Assembly (NCBI RefSeq): GCF_014323565.1
Contig: NZ_CP058669.1
Coordinates: 1,887,501-1,951,500, forward strand
Length of the DNA: 64,000 nt
Direction of reading: 5' to 3'
Source: Hyphobacterium sp. CCMP332
GTDB lineage: Bacteria; Pseudomonadota; Alphaproteobacteria; Caulobacterales; Maricaulaceae
The number at the start of each line of letters is the position of its first letter. The first letter of the stretch is position 1. The translations under genes and the position numbers were made by a program. Under the pieces are notes generated by a model, which saw only the letters and a program-made list of their open reading frames with translations, searched no databases and was not told the origin of the DNA. This document shows, one piece after another, positions 8,211-16,687 of this stretch.

Positions 8211-8900
8211 ATGACCGAAATTCTGATGCCGAAAGCCACGGCTGTCTGGCTGGTCGACAATACCGCGCTGACCTTCGAGCAGATTGCCGATTTCTGCGGC
8301 CTGCACCGCCTCGAAGTCAAAGGCATTGCCGATGGCGATGTCGCCGTCGGTGTGCGTGGCTCTGACCCTGTCTCCAGCGGCCAGCTGTCCCGTGAAGAAA
8401 TCAGCAAGGCCGAAGCCGATGCGGCTTATCGCATGACCGCCGTCAAGCACCGCTATGATGATCTGCACCAGCCGCGCAAGAAGCGCGGTCCGCGTTACAC
8501 GCCGCTCTCGCGCCGTCAGTCGCGCCCGGATGCCATTGCCTGGCTCGTCCGCAACCACCCGGAGCTGACCGACCCGCAAATCTCCAAGCTGATCGGCACG
8601 ACCAAGACGACGATTGAAGCGGTCCGCGAGCGCACGCACTGGAACTCCTCCAACATCAAGCCGACCGACCCCGTCACACTGGGGCTGACCACGCAGATTG
8701 ATCTGGATGAACAGGTGCGCAAGGCCTCCGCCCGCCGTGAAAAGCTGGAAGAGGAACGCCGCGCTGCCGGTCAGGATCCGATTGCCGGACCCGCCGAGCA
8801 GGAATCCGAAGAGCACGAAACCGCCACCAGCATGGACGACGTCAATCTCGAGACGCTGTTTGGCGGCAAGAAGGCTCAGTCAGACGATGACGACAGGTAG
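8211..8900 (+). CDS. trcR: TrcR-like cell-cycle transcriptional regulator (DUF1013)
   Basis: 229-aa protein of the DUF1013 family, named TrcR in alphaproteobacteria and described as a cell-cycle transcription regulator. Residues about 8-40 (TAVWLVDNTALTFEQIADFCGLH) form the first helix-turn-helix-like element, and residues about 105-145 (AIAWLVRNHPELTDPQISKLIGTTKTTI) a second. The C terminus is acidic and low-complexity. The last 25 bases overlap the 3' end of the convergent SDR gene. The leader contains the two-hairpin candidate RNA. Confidence 0.85.
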   Translation: MTEILMPKATAVWLVDNTALTFEQIADFCGLHRLEVKGIADGDVAVGVRGSDPVSSGQLSREEISKAEADAAYRMTAVKHRYDDLHQPRKKRGPRYTPLSRRQSRPDAIAWLVRNHPELTDPQISKLIGTTKTTIEAVRERTHWNSSNIKPTDPVTLGLTTQIDLDEQVRKASARREKLEEERRAAGQDPIAGPAEQESEEHETATSMDDVNLETLFGGKKAQSDDDDR

Positions 8901-9685
8901 TTGAGGGCCAAACGGCCTCCATCGGCATAGATACATTCGCCGGTGATATAGCTCGCATCCTTTGATGCCAGAAAGGCCACGACCCCGGCGATCTCGTCGG
9001 GGTCGCCTATTTTTCCGAGAGGCGTCCGCGACAGGACCTTGCCCATCGCCTTGCGATCTTCCAGCACGGCTTTGAGCACATCGGTATTGATACTGCCCGG
9101 TCCGACGGCATTCACGCGCACCCCTTGCGCCGCCAATGCCAGCGCCATGGACTTGGTCATCTGGTTGATCGCGCCCTTGGTCGCGCAATAGGCCAGCTGA
9201 TCCGCGATCGCGACCACCGCATTGACGGACGACATATTGATAATGGCATAGCGTTTGCGGCAATCATCGGGACGCTCGTCATCATGCTCGATCTGGTCGA
9301 TCATTTGCCGGGCGGCGGCACGCGCCACCAGAAACGCCCCGCGCAGATTGACGGCGAGCACCTTGTCAAAATCATCTGTTTCCAGAGACAGGATGTCGCC
9401 CTTGGCGACGATGCCCGCATTGTTGACGAGGATATCGAGGCGGCCAAATGCCGAACGCGTCTCCGCCATCAGATTGGCCACTGACAGCTTGTCGGACACA
9501 TCACAATCGACAAACAGGGCCCGGTCCTTGTCTGCGCCCAGTTCTTCGGCCAGCGATTTGCCGGAATCCCGGTCGCGGTCGGCAATGACGACCTTCAGCC
9601 CGTCCTCGGCAAACCGCCGGGCGCAGGCGCGTCCGATTCCGTTGGCTCCGCCGGTAACGATTGCAACGCGATCAGATTGGGCCAT
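8876..9685 (-). CDS. Short-chain dehydrogenase/reductase (SDR)
   Basis: 269-aa classical SDR oxidoreductase. It has the TGGANGIG cofactor-binding motif near residue 12, NNAG near 90, the catalytic Ser in NMSSVNA and the YCATK active-site Tyr-Lys pair. An acidic residue after the second strand (IADRD) favours NAD over NADP. The substrate cannot be inferred. It starts 14 bases after the stop of the TPR lipoprotein gene, so they probably form one transcript. Its 3' end overlaps trcR by 25 bases in the antisense direction. Confidence 0.9.
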   Translation of the reverse strand: MAQSDRVAIVTGGANGIGRACARRFAEDGLKVVIADRDRDSGKSLAEELGADKDRALFVDCDVSDKLSVANLMAETRSAFGRLDILVNNAGIVAKGDILSLETDDFDKVLAVNLRGAFLVARAAARQMIDQIEHDDERPDDCRKRYAIINMSSVNAVVAIADQLAYCATKGAINQMTKSMALALAAQGVRVNAVGPGSINTDVLKAVLEDRKAMGKVLSRTPLGKIGDPDEIAGVVAFLASKDASYITGECIYADGGRLALNYLSSSSD

Positions 9686-9699
9686 GACAGTCTTCCGCT

Positions 9700-10569
9700 C
9701 TATTGGTTTTCAGCGCGGGTGCGCAGATAATCATTTTCAAGGGTCTCACTGTCCGGCATCAGCTCATAGGCGTCGGCAAACAGCTGGCGCGCTTCATCCA
9801 TGCGTCCGACACCTTCCAGAGCCGAGGCGAGCGAATGCACAATCGCGCCACTCTCCGGCTCCGCCGCGACAGCCTGCTCGCAAAGCGGCAGGGCCGTTGC
9901 ATACTGCTCATCCGCAACCAGTGCCCAGCAAAGTGCATTCAGGGAATAACCACTCTCGGGGTTCAGTTCGACGGCCCGGCGCGCCTGATCAATGGCTTGC
10001 TCATTCATGCCCATTTCAAGGAAAGCGGCCGACAGATTGATCCAGCCGCTTGGCCAATCCGGCTCGAGCCGTGTGACGTTCTGGTACGCCACGACAGCTT
10101 CGGCCTGGCGGCCCAGCTGATCATAGGTCCGGCCCAGATTGAGCTGGGTGGAGATATCGTCGGACATTTCCTGGACGGCAATTTCCAGGTCTGTCAGCGC
10201 ACCGTCCGCATCACCTGTCATCAGCCGGGCAATACCCCGATTGCGGCGGATATAGGCATTGTCGAACGCGACGCCGCGCGTTTCGGCGATGGCATAGGCC
10301 AGATTGAAAGCCTGCAGGGCTTCGTCAAAGCGTTGTTCGTAGAGATAGGCACCGCCCAGCCGGGTATGGATGACCGCCTCTTCGCCCGGTTCCAGATCCG
10401 CAGAATTCAGACAGGCCTCAAACGCCGTAATGGCTTCATCGGCATTGCCTTCCGTCAGCGCGTTTTCGCCAACCTGACAGGGATCGCCATTTGCCACCGC
10501 GCCGGAGTCTGCCGGCGTACACGCGATAACCATTGCGCTAATGGCCAGAAGAAAGGGGATTCGAAACAT
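9700..10569 (-). CDS. TPR-repeat lipoprotein
   Basis: 289-aa exported protein. The start at 10569 gives a short signal peptide with lipobox ending MVIAC, so Cys17 is the probable lipidation site; a longer frame from 10650 would hide this. The mature part consists of about six tetratricopeptide repeats (for example ALQAFNLAYAIAET, AVVAYQNVTRLEPDW, AIDQARRAVELNPES), which act as protein-protein scaffolds. It lies between the YdcH-like gene and the SDR gene on the same strand. No specific partner is evident. Confidence 0.85.
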   Translation of the reverse strand: MFRIPFLLAISAMVIACTPADSGAVANGDPCQVGENALTEGNADEAITAFEACLNSADLEPGEEAVIHTRLGGAYLYEQRFDEALQAFNLAYAIAETRGVAFDNAYIRRNRGIARLMTGDADGALTDLEIAVQEMSDDISTQLNLGRTYDQLGRQAEAVVAYQNVTRLEPDWPSGWINLSAAFLEMGMNEQAIDQARRAVELNPESGYSLNALCWALVADEQYATALPLCEQAVAAEPESGAIVHSLASALEGVGRMDEARQLFADAYELMPDSETLENDYLRTRAENQ

Positions 10570-10608
10570 GCAGCGGCTCCAGAGTATTCCGGTACGATCA
10601 TGCAATAA

Positions 10609-10632
10609 GGGCGGCCTTTCGCAAGGCCGCCC
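10609..10632 (-). terminator. Strong hairpin, probable terminator of the YdcH-like gene
   Basis: Ten perfect base pairs (GGGCGGCCTT with AAGGCCGCCC) around a four-base loop, located 25 bases past the stop of the minus-strand YdcH-like gene and followed on that strand by TTATTGC. The U-tract is weak, so partial termination or 3'-end stabilisation is equally possible. Confidence 0.55.
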
Positions 10633-10657
10633 GACTGTAAGCGTGATCAATTTGACG

Positions 10658-10828
10658 TCAGTGACTTCGTCGAAGGAGCTCTATCTGCTCCTTAAGTCGA
10701 AGTTTTTCTTTCTTGAGGGAGGCAATCTGAAGCGTGTCAGACCCGGGACGCTTGCATTCGTTTTCAATTTTGTGGTCCAGTTGATTGTGTCGAGCGTCCA
10801 GTTCACGGATGTGCGCTTCAATCGTCAT
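10658..10828 (-). CDS. YdcH-family (DUF465) small coiled-coil protein, copy 1
   Basis: 56-aa helical hairpin protein of the DUF465/YdcH family, with the signature LKKEKLRLKEQI near its C terminus. The start at 10828 is chosen because AGGAGG lies 7 bases upstream and because the family begins with a helix right after Met; a longer frame to 10894 lacks a ribosome-binding site. A related gene lies at 12050-12265 on the other strand, on the far side of ubiX. Function unknown. Confidence 0.85.
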   Translation of the reverse strand: MTIEAHIRELDARHNQLDHKIENECKRPGSDTLQIASLKKEKLRLKEQIELLRRSH

Positions 10829-10919
10829 AAGTCGCCTCCTTGCGTTAACTACAACGGAATGAGGAATTGAAACACCGTCCGGCCTATATGTCACTTCACA
10901 ATTCGTATCGGAGCAAAAA

Positions 10920-11522
10920 ATGTCTGAACGCGGACGAATAATTGTCGGAATTTCCGGCGCATCGGGCGTGATTTACGGCATCCGCGCCCTGCAAGCCCTT
11001 CGTGAGCTCGGCATCGAAACCCACCTGGTGGCCTCGAAAGCGGCTGAAATGACACTGGGGTATGAGACCGATACCACGCCGGCGGAACTGAAGGCACTGG
11101 CCGATTATGCCTACAAGCCGTCGGATATCGGCGCATCCATTGCCTCTGGCTCGTTCGGTAATATGGGCATGCTTGTTGCGCCCTGCTCGGTCCGGTCAAT
11201 GTCTGAAATCGCCACCGGCGTTACGTCCGGCCTGATTGCCCGCGCGGCAGATGTGACGCTGAAAGAGCGCCGCCGTCTGGTACTGATGGTACGGGAAACC
11301 CCGTTTCATCTCGGGCATTTGCGCACGATGACACAGCTCACCGAGATGGGCGCAGTCATCCACCCGCCCCTGCCCGCCTTTTATACCAATCCGGAATCGA
11401 TCGATGACATTGTCAACCAGTCCGTTGGACGGGCGCTTGATCTGTTCGGTCTGAACTGGGAACCCACCCGGCGGTGGGGGGAAGATCTGGCTGGCGGCAA
11501 ACGCCCTGCATCCCAGACATGA
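10920..11522 (+). CDS. ubiX: Flavin prenyltransferase UbiX
   Basis: 200-aa enzyme that attaches a dimethylallyl group to FMN to make prenyl-FMN, the cofactor of the UbiD decarboxylase in ubiquinone synthesis. The N-terminal FMN motif GISGASGVIYG, the PCSVRSMSEIATG segment and the RRRLVLMVRETPFHLGHL region are typical of UbiX. The stop overlaps the start of the next gene as ATGA (11519-11522), implying translational coupling. UbiD is not in the window; coq9, another ubiquinone gene, is 4 kb away. Confidence 0.95.
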   Translation: MSERGRIIVGISGASGVIYGIRALQALRELGIETHLVASKAAEMTLGYETDTTPAELKALADYAYKPSDIGASIASGSFGNMGMLVAPCSVRSMSEIATGVTSGLIARAADVTLKERRRLVLMVRETPFHLGHLRTMTQLTEMGAVIHPPLPAFYTNPESIDDIVNQSVGRALDLFGLNWEPTRRWGEDLAGGKRPASQT

Positions 11523-11986
11523 GCCAGGCCTTCTGGGAATGGTCTCTGGACCGTTATGAGCAACCCGGCGTCGCGGCCGCCTGCCTCGACTTGCAGGATC
11601 GCCACGGTCTCAACGTCAATATCTGTCTCTGGTGCCTGTGGCTGGCGACAGAGGGCCGCAACGCAACACCGTGTATCGAGGCAGCGATGAAGGCGCTGGC
11701 GCCCTGGTCCGGTGAGATTACCTCCGCCATCCGCGAGACACGGCGCAGACTGAAAAACCGGCCCGGCGCGGACACACTCTACAAATCCGTGCTGGCCTGT
11801 GAACTGGATGCCGAACACATCGAACAGGACCTATTGTTCGAACTGGCGGCCAGCGCGCCGGAAAGCCGGATGGAGGTCGAGCCGGCCGCCAGGCAGGCGC
11901 TCTCGGAATACGCGGGTTTGAAAGGCCTTCACATTGATTTTACGCCTCTATTGAAAGCCGTTTTATCTCCCGTCAAAAAAGTGTAA
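11519..11986 (+). CDS. TIGR02444 family protein
   Basis: 155-aa protein of the family defined as TIGR02444 (uncharacterised alphaproteobacterial), recognisable by FWEWSLDRYEQPGVAAACLDLQDRHGLNVNICLW-like opening with WLATEGR soon after. The start at 11519 overlaps the ubiX stop by ATGA. It is mainly helical and cytosolic, with no signal peptide. Its fixed coupling to ubiX hints at a link with quinone or flavin metabolism, but this is inference only. Confidence 0.8.
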   Translation: MSQAFWEWSLDRYEQPGVAAACLDLQDRHGLNVNICLWCLWLATEGRNATPCIEAAMKALAPWSGEITSAIRETRRRLKNRPGADTLYKSVLACELDAEHIEQDLLFELAASAPESRMEVEPAARQALSEYAGLKGLHIDFTPLLKAVLSPVKKV

Positions 11987-12049
11987 GACACGGGGCTCGC
12001 CCCGTAAGAGAGGGCGTTTTCTGACAACAATAAAGAAACACACCCGGCG

Positions 12050-12265
12050 ATGAGCGAAGACGAATTCCTCGAGCAATCCACAATACGGGCGAAGATTGAC
12101 GAGCTTAAATTCCGTCACCGGTCGCTGGATTCCGAAGTGCGCGCGCTTCAGGACATGGGCGTGGCCGATCAGTTGAAAGTGGCGCGCCTGAAAAAGGAAA
12201 AGCTTCAGCTCAAGGACCGCATCGCCGAGCTTGAAGACCGCATGACGCCCGACATTATTGCGTAA
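12050..12265 (+). CDS. YdcH-family (DUF465) small coiled-coil protein, copy 2
   Basis: 71-aa protein with a central helical pair and the family signature ARLKKEKLQLKDRI. It resembles the minus-strand copy at 10658-10828, notably in the LKKEKL segment, so the two are probably paralogues. Its stop is 2 bases from the stop of the convergent GGDEF gene. Function unknown. Confidence 0.83.
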   Translation: MSEDEFLEQSTIRAKIDELKFRHRSLDSEVRALQDMGVADQLKVARLKKEKLQLKDRIAELEDRMTPDIIA

Positions 12266-12267
12266 AA

Positions 12268-13005
12268 TCAGCCGGCTGCGGCGGTTTTCAATTCCTGCTT
12301 GCGCGCATACATGGCCGCATCGGCCTGCGCCATCGCCGCATCGACATTCACACCGGGTTGCAGCGGGTGAACCCCCCAGGCCGCATTGATATGCAACTCG
12401 CGCCCGTCATGCATGAAAGCGGTATTCTCGATTGCATCGGCCAGATCACTGGCCTTGTACTCGGCCTGACTGACAGTGGTCAGTGTCAAAACGACGCCGA
12501 ATTCATCGCCGCCCAGCCGCCCGACCGAATCAGTTTCACGCAGATTGGCGGTCAGCGTCGCCGCCACATGATGCAGGGCGGCATCGCCTGCGGCATGCCC
12601 GTAGCTGTCATTGATGTCCTTGAAACCGTTCAGGTCAAAATAGACCAGAGCCGACGGCGCTTCGTGGCGTTCCGCCAGAGCCAGCGCGCGCGAGACTTCC
12701 CGCACAAAGGCCCGGCGATTGAGGACCGGCAGGAGCACGTCATGATCAGCGAGCGATTCCAGTTCGCGCACGCGGCTGCGCAAGCGTTCCGTATCCTTGC
12801 GAAGCTGATCAACCTCGCCCATCAGGCCCAGCAGGGCGCGCTGGACATTCGGGGTCAGTTCGTTTTCCGGAACACCCATGATCTGGGCCGCATCACGCGG
12901 CGCCGACATTGACGCCGTTGCGGATGAACCACTCGCCGAGGACGCCTTGCTGGCATCGCCGGTCGACTTCATTTTGTTCAGCGCATCAAAAGGACGAATT
13001 CGCAT
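12268..13005 (-). CDS. GGDEF diguanylate cyclase
   Basis: 245-aa cytosolic enzyme that makes cyclic di-GMP from two GTP. The intact GGDEF signature is at residues about 165-169. An RxxD inhibitory site (RETD) precedes it by five residues, so product inhibition is likely. The N-terminal 80 residues hold a Ser/Ala-rich linker and a short coiled coil (about 55-85) that could dimerise the protein; no transmembrane or receiver domain is seen, so the input signal is unknown. The start at 13005 (MRIRPFDAL) is preferred over an in-frame codon at 13035. Confidence 0.9.
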   Translation of the reverse strand: MRIRPFDALNKMKSTGDASKASSASGSSATASMSAPRDAAQIMGVPENELTPNVQRALLGLMGEVDQLRKDTERLRSRVRELESLADHDVLLPVLNRRAFVREVSRALALAERHEAPSALVYFDLNGFKDINDSYGHAAGDAALHHVAATLTANLRETDSVGRLGGDEFGVVLTLTTVSQAEYKASDLADAIENTAFMHDGRELHINAAWGVHPLQPGVNVDAAMAQADAAMYARKQELKTAAAG

Positions 13006-13156
13006 GTGTTCAGCCCGAAGTATCTGATCCAGCACAAATCTTGGCGAAGGGCAGTTAAGAAAGGGTCAAGGTTAATGGTTGGTTTTGCCCTTTTCCTTGA
13101 CGCGCGCTGGCATCTGCGTATGTTCCCGCGCTTCCCGAAAGCCGAGGAGGCTGACC

Positions 13157-13648
13157 GTGAGCGCCAAAGCGCCCCGCATTGCCATCATCATGGGGTCCCG
13201 GTCCGACTGGCCGACCATGAAAGCTGCTGCCGATATTCTCGACGCCCTTGATGCGGACTACGAGACGCGCGTTGTGTCCGCACATCGCACGCCGGACCGC
13301 ATGACCGACTTCGCGAAATCCGCGAAATCAAAGGGCATTCAGGTGATTATCGCCGGAGCCGGAGGCGCAGCCCATCTGCCCGGCATGGTCGCGTCCATGA
13401 CAACCCTTCCCGTGCTCGGCGTGCCGGTTGAATCAAAGGCCCTGAAGGGCATGGACAGCCTCTTGTCCATCGTGCAGATGCCGGGCGGCGTGCCGGTCGG
13501 CACCCTTGCCATCGGCGAGCCCGGCGCAAAGAATGCCGGTCTGATGGCCGCGTCCATCATCGCCTTGCAGGATCCGGCGCTCGCAGGCCGGCTGGAAGCC
13601 TATCGCGATGCGCTCGAGGCCTCGGTTCCCGAAACGGTGGAAGACTGA
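13157..13648 (+). CDS. purE: N5-carboxyaminoimidazole ribonucleotide mutase
   Basis: 163-aa class I PurE, converting N5-CAIR to CAIR in purine synthesis. [18 protein letters not shown] and [12 protein letters not shown] mark the substrate pocket. The start is the GTG at 13157: GAGGAGG lies 6 bases upstream and the protein then begins right before the first strand ([10 protein letters not shown]); a longer frame from 13079 has no family match. purK follows after 6 bases, so they are one operon. Confidence 0.95.
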   Translation: MSAKAPRIAIIMGSRSDWPTMKAAADILDALDADYETRVVSAHRTPDRMTDFAKSAKSKGIQVIIAGAGGAAHLPGMVASMTTLPVLGVPVESKALKGMDSLLSIVQMPGGVPVGTLAIGEPGAKNAGLMAASIIALQDPALAGRLEAYRDALEASVPETVED

Positions 13649-13654
13649 TCCGGC

Positions 13655-14731
13655 ATGACTGACGCGCTCGCGCCCGGCTCCGTGATCGGCATTCTCGGCG
13701 GCGGACAGCTGGGCCGCATGCTGGCGCAGGCCGGTGCCCGGCTGGGCTTCGACATCCACATATTCGACACTGCCGCGAACGGGCCCGCCGCGCGGGTCGC
13801 TGCCAGAAGCTGGGCGGCACCGTGGGCGGATGACGGCGCGGTCCAGACCTTCGCTGCCAAATGCGATGTCCTCACTTTCGAATTCGAGAACATTCCCGCC
13901 TCTGCCCTCGCCGCCGCCGAAAGCGCGGCGCCGGTCCGCCCCGGCCGGAAATCGCTGGAATTGACGCAAGATCGCCTGATCGAGAAGCGCTTCATCCGGG
14001 AGGCCGGATGCTCCACGGTGGATTTCGCCGAGGTCAATTGCATTGACGATCTGGAAGCGGCGGCCGCAGAGCTCGGCCGGCCCGCCATTCTGAAGACCCG
14101 CCGCTTTGGCTATGACGGCAAGGGACAGGCCGTGATCCGCGAGGACACGGATCTGTCCGGGGCCTGGGCCGCCATCGGCGAACAGCCCGCCATTCTGGAA
14201 GCCTTCGCGCCCTTCAGCCGTGAATTGTCGGTTGTCGCCGCGCGCGCCGAAAATGGCGAAATGGCGATCTATCCGCTGGCCGAGAATTCCCATTCCGGCG
14301 GCATTCTGCGTGTCTCGCGAGCGCCGGCCATCGTTTCAAAGGATATCGAGACCCGTGCGATCGAGATCGCCCGCGCCATCGGCGACGGGCTCGATCACAT
14401 CGGCGTCTTTGCGGTGGAATTGTTTGATGTCGCGGGCGAATTGATCATCAACGAAATCGCACCGCGGGTGCACAATACCGGGCACTGGACGATGGATGCC
14501 TGCACCTGCAGCCAGTTTGAAAATCATATCCGCGCAGTGGCCGGCTGGCCACTGGGCGCAACCCGGCCCCATTCCGCCTGCGAAATGACCAATCTGATCG
14601 GCGATGATGTCGCGCCCTGGCACGCCCTCGCCAGCGAATCGGACGCCTGTCTTCACCTTTACGGCAAGCGCGAGGCGCGGCCGGGCCGGAAAATGGGCCA
14701 TATCAACCGGCTTTCGAAACTTTCCGGCTAG
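13655..14731 (+). CDS. purK: N5-carboxyaminoimidazole ribonucleotide synthase
   Basis: 358-aa ATP-grasp enzyme that carboxylates AIR to N5-CAIR using ATP and bicarbonate, feeding PurE. It has the N-terminal GILGGGQLGRMLA motif, FEFENIP, the ATP-grasp lysine region KTRRFGYDGKGQ and the metal-binding NEIAPRVHNTGHWT. It lies 6 bases after purE in the usual alphaproteobacterial order. Confidence 0.95.
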   Translation: MTDALAPGSVIGILGGGQLGRMLAQAGARLGFDIHIFDTAANGPAARVAARSWAAPWADDGAVQTFAAKCDVLTFEFENIPASALAAAESAAPVRPGRKSLELTQDRLIEKRFIREAGCSTVDFAEVNCIDDLEAAAAELGRPAILKTRRFGYDGKGQAVIREDTDLSGAWAAIGEQPAILEAFAPFSRELSVVAARAENGEMAIYPLAENSHSGGILRVSRAPAIVSKDIETRAIEIARAIGDGLDHIGVFAVELFDVAGELIINEIAPRVHNTGHWTMDACTCSQFENHIRAVAGWPLGATRPHSACEMTNLIGDDVAPWHALASESDACLHLYGKREARPGRKMGHINRLSKLSG

Positions 14732-14772
14732 GACACCCTTGCACTCTGCGCTGTCGCCGTTATGGGAAAGCC

Positions 14773-15555
14773 ATGACGGTTCAGCGCCCCGATATCTGGC
14801 AACAGGAGACCGGCCCCTTTGACATCATCGGGGACGTTCACGGCTGCGCGAAGGAGCTGGAAAAGCTCCTTGAAAAACTGGGATATGAGCTGACGTCAAG
14901 AGGGCCCAGAGGCCGCCGGACCACCCATATTCGCCATTCCGGAAATCGCAAGGTGATTCTCGTCGGCGATCTCGTCGATCGCGGCCCCGCATCGATGGAC
15001 GTCCTGCGAACCGCCATGCACGGCGAAACCGACGGCACGATACGCTGCGTCATCGGCAATCATGACGACAAATTCCTGCGCTGGCTGAAAGGCCGCGAGG
15101 TCCGCATCACGAGGAGCCTGCAAACCACGATTGATGAAGCCGATAAGGAAAAGCCCAAATTCCTGGACGATGTCCGGCACTATCTGGAACACCTGCCCAG
15201 CCATCTGATCCTCGATAAAGGCCGGCTGATCGTCGCCCATGCCGGCCTGCCCCAGAAATACCACGGCATTGAAAGCCGCTCATCGCGCGTGTTCGCCATG
15301 TATGGCGAAACCACCGGACAGACGGATGATCTGGGCTTTCCGATCCGCCGCGACTGGGCCCGCAATTACCGCGGAGACGCCACAGTCGTACACGGCCATG
15401 TCGCGGAAAAGAAAGTCCGCCATGTCAATAATGTGTGGTGTCTGGATACCGGCTGCGTCTATGGCCACAAGCTGACGGCACTGCGCTGGCCGGAAAAGGA
15501 AATCGTCCAGATCAAGGCCAAACGCGACTGGTTCCCGCACCCGCGATTCAGCTAG
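14773..15555 (+). CDS. Calcineurin-like metallophosphoesterase
   Basis: 260-aa member of the PPP-type serine/threonine phosphatase or diadenosine-tetraphosphatase (PrpE-like) group. The metal-binding signatures are in order: GDVHG near residue 20, VGDLVDRGP near 75, GNHD near 100, AHAG near 158 and a histidine in VVHGH near 206. It is cytosolic with no signal peptide. Its stop shares a CTAG with the stop of convergent coq9. Substrate (protein phosphate or dinucleotide) is not decidable. Confidence 0.85.
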   Translation: MTVQRPDIWQQETGPFDIIGDVHGCAKELEKLLEKLGYELTSRGPRGRRTTHIRHSGNRKVILVGDLVDRGPASMDVLRTAMHGETDGTIRCVIGNHDDKFLRWLKGREVRITRSLQTTIDEADKEKPKFLDDVRHYLEHLPSHLILDKGRLIVAHAGLPQKYHGIESRSSRVFAMYGETTGQTDDLGFPIRRDWARNYRGDATVVHGHVAEKKVRHVNNVWCLDTGCVYGHKLTALRWPEKEIVQIKAKRDWFPHPRFS

Positions 15556-16211
15556 GCGCGGCGACGCCCGCCATATCGCAAGCCGGCCAGCACCTTCGCC
15601 GGATCCGGCAAATCCCTGGTCAGTTTTCGCCAGTTCGCCTTGGCTTTCTCAAATTCCATGACGTTTTCAATGCGCCGGTCGAGAAAGGCTCTGGCCTTGG
15701 TTTTCTCCGGCGTTTCATCATTCAGCCAGACGGCCAGACTCGACGTGTAGACCGCCGACAAGATCGTCCGCTTGGAATACCAGTTGAAGTCCGTCGACGT
15801 GTCGTTCAACCCGCGCCAGATTGCATCCGACGACGCCCAGACGAGCTCCGCTCCCAGCGTCGCGGCATCATGCAGCAGAAGCCGGGCGCGCGCGCGGCGG
15901 GCGGCTTCCTCATGCGGCCCGATGGCTTCCAGCCGGGCCAGCACGGCAAATGTCACGCGCTGGCGGATTTTCATCGACGCCATGTCGGCGGCCGCCATGC
16001 GCGCCAGCATCTCGCTGTCCATCTGCGCCGACCAGTTGGCGATGAGGTCCAGAGCCCCACGCGGTGCGGCCAGTAACGCGGCATCCGCGCTGAGATCGGC
16101 GTCCGTGCGGGCCAGACGGAGCGTCTCGTCTGACCAGCCGTCAAAGCCCGCATGAGGCAGGGCGGACTGTGTAAGGCGGTCAAGATCGGGAGGAGTCGTG
16201 TTATGGGTCAT
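15552..16211 (-). CDS. COQ9 family ubiquinone biosynthesis protein
   Basis: 219-aa protein of the COQ9 family, all-helical lipid-binding proteins that assist the CoQ hydroxylase step in mitochondria and alphaproteobacteria. Family features are ALPHAGFDGWSDETL near the start, a TetR-like fold core, and WYSKRTILSAVYTSSLAVWL. The start at 16211 is chosen over 16253 because homologues begin shortly before the GFDGWS segment. It is divergent from rpsU, with a 178-base gap carrying the rpsU promoter. Confidence 0.85.
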   Translation of the reverse strand: MTHNTTPPDLDRLTQSALPHAGFDGWSDETLRLARTDADLSADAALLAAPRGALDLIANWSAQMDSEMLARMAAADMASMKIRQRVTFAVLARLEAIGPHEEAARRARARLLLHDAATLGAELVWASSDAIWRGLNDTSTDFNWYSKRTILSAVYTSSLAVWLNDETPEKTKARAFLDRRIENVMEFEKAKANWRKLTRDLPDPAKVLAGLRYGGRRRA

Positions 16212-16276
16212 GCAGCCTATGTAGAACAGCAAGACCGCGGCGTCGATGTGCATGTCGTCACAGGCGTCGATGGGTG

Positions 16277-16305
16277 TGGACAGGGTGCGTCAGCTCTGCT
16301 AATAG
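16277..16305 (+). promoter_or_regulatory. Probable promoter of rpsU
   Basis: TGGACA at 16277-16282 and TAATAG at 16300-16305 with a 17-base spacer, about 85 bases before the rpsU start. Judged by eye only. Confidence 0.4.
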
Positions 16306-16389
16306 CCGCGCCTCTCGGCAAGAGACCTGCGGTCGTACGAATCTGGTGCGGCTGCGCAACAGATAACTACGAACCCAGGAGAGCGGACC

Positions 16390-16623
16390 ATCGTTCAGAT
16401 TATTGTGCGCGAGAATAATGTGGAGCAAGCGCTCCGCGCGCTGAAAAAGAAGATGCAGCGGGAAGGCACTTTCCGCGAAATGAAGCGTCGCAATCACTTC
16501 GAGAAGCCCTCGGAGAAGCGCGCGCGCCAGAAGGCAGAGGCCATCCGCCGTGCCCGCAAACTGGCCCGCAAGCGCGCTCAGCGCGAAGGTCTCATTGCAG
16601 GACCGAAGCCACGGCAGCCATAG
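16390..16623 (+). CDS. rpsU: 30S ribosomal protein S21, apparent ATC start codon
   Basis: Small-subunit protein S21, 77 aa when read from 16390. The body [16 protein letters not shown] and the basic Arg/Lys-rich tail are diagnostic. S21 normally begins (M)[10 protein letters not shown]; here the codons for VQIIV are present and in frame but the expected ATG is ATC (16390-16392). AGGAG at 16377-16381 lies 8 bases before this ATC, the right distance. The next possible start is GTG at 16405, which would drop five conserved residues and sit 23 bases from the Shine-Dalgarno. So either ATC is used, or this base is a sequence error. Confidence 0.9.
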   Translation: MVQIIVRENNVEQALRALKKKMQREGTFREMKRRNHFEKPSEKRARQKAEAIRRARKLARKRAQREGLIAGPKPRQP

Positions 16624-16656
16624 CCGCAGGTTCAAGCCGATACAGGTTTAAGATCA

Positions 16657-16687
16657 AACGCCGCGCTGTCACCAGCGCGGCGTTTTC
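16657..16687 (+). terminator. Rho-independent terminator after rpsU
   Basis: Twelve perfect base pairs (AACGCCGCGCTG with CAGCGCGGCGTT) around TCAC, followed by TTC. It lies between convergent rpsU and the ABC permease gene, and the A-tract on the left side lets it serve both. Confidence 0.85.

Noticed and set aside
13050-13080. CtrA-binding box (TTAA-N7-TTAA) near purE
   Set aside because: Two TTAA copies are present but 13 bases apart, not 7; no true CtrA box was found upstream of rcdA, trcR or tadG either.
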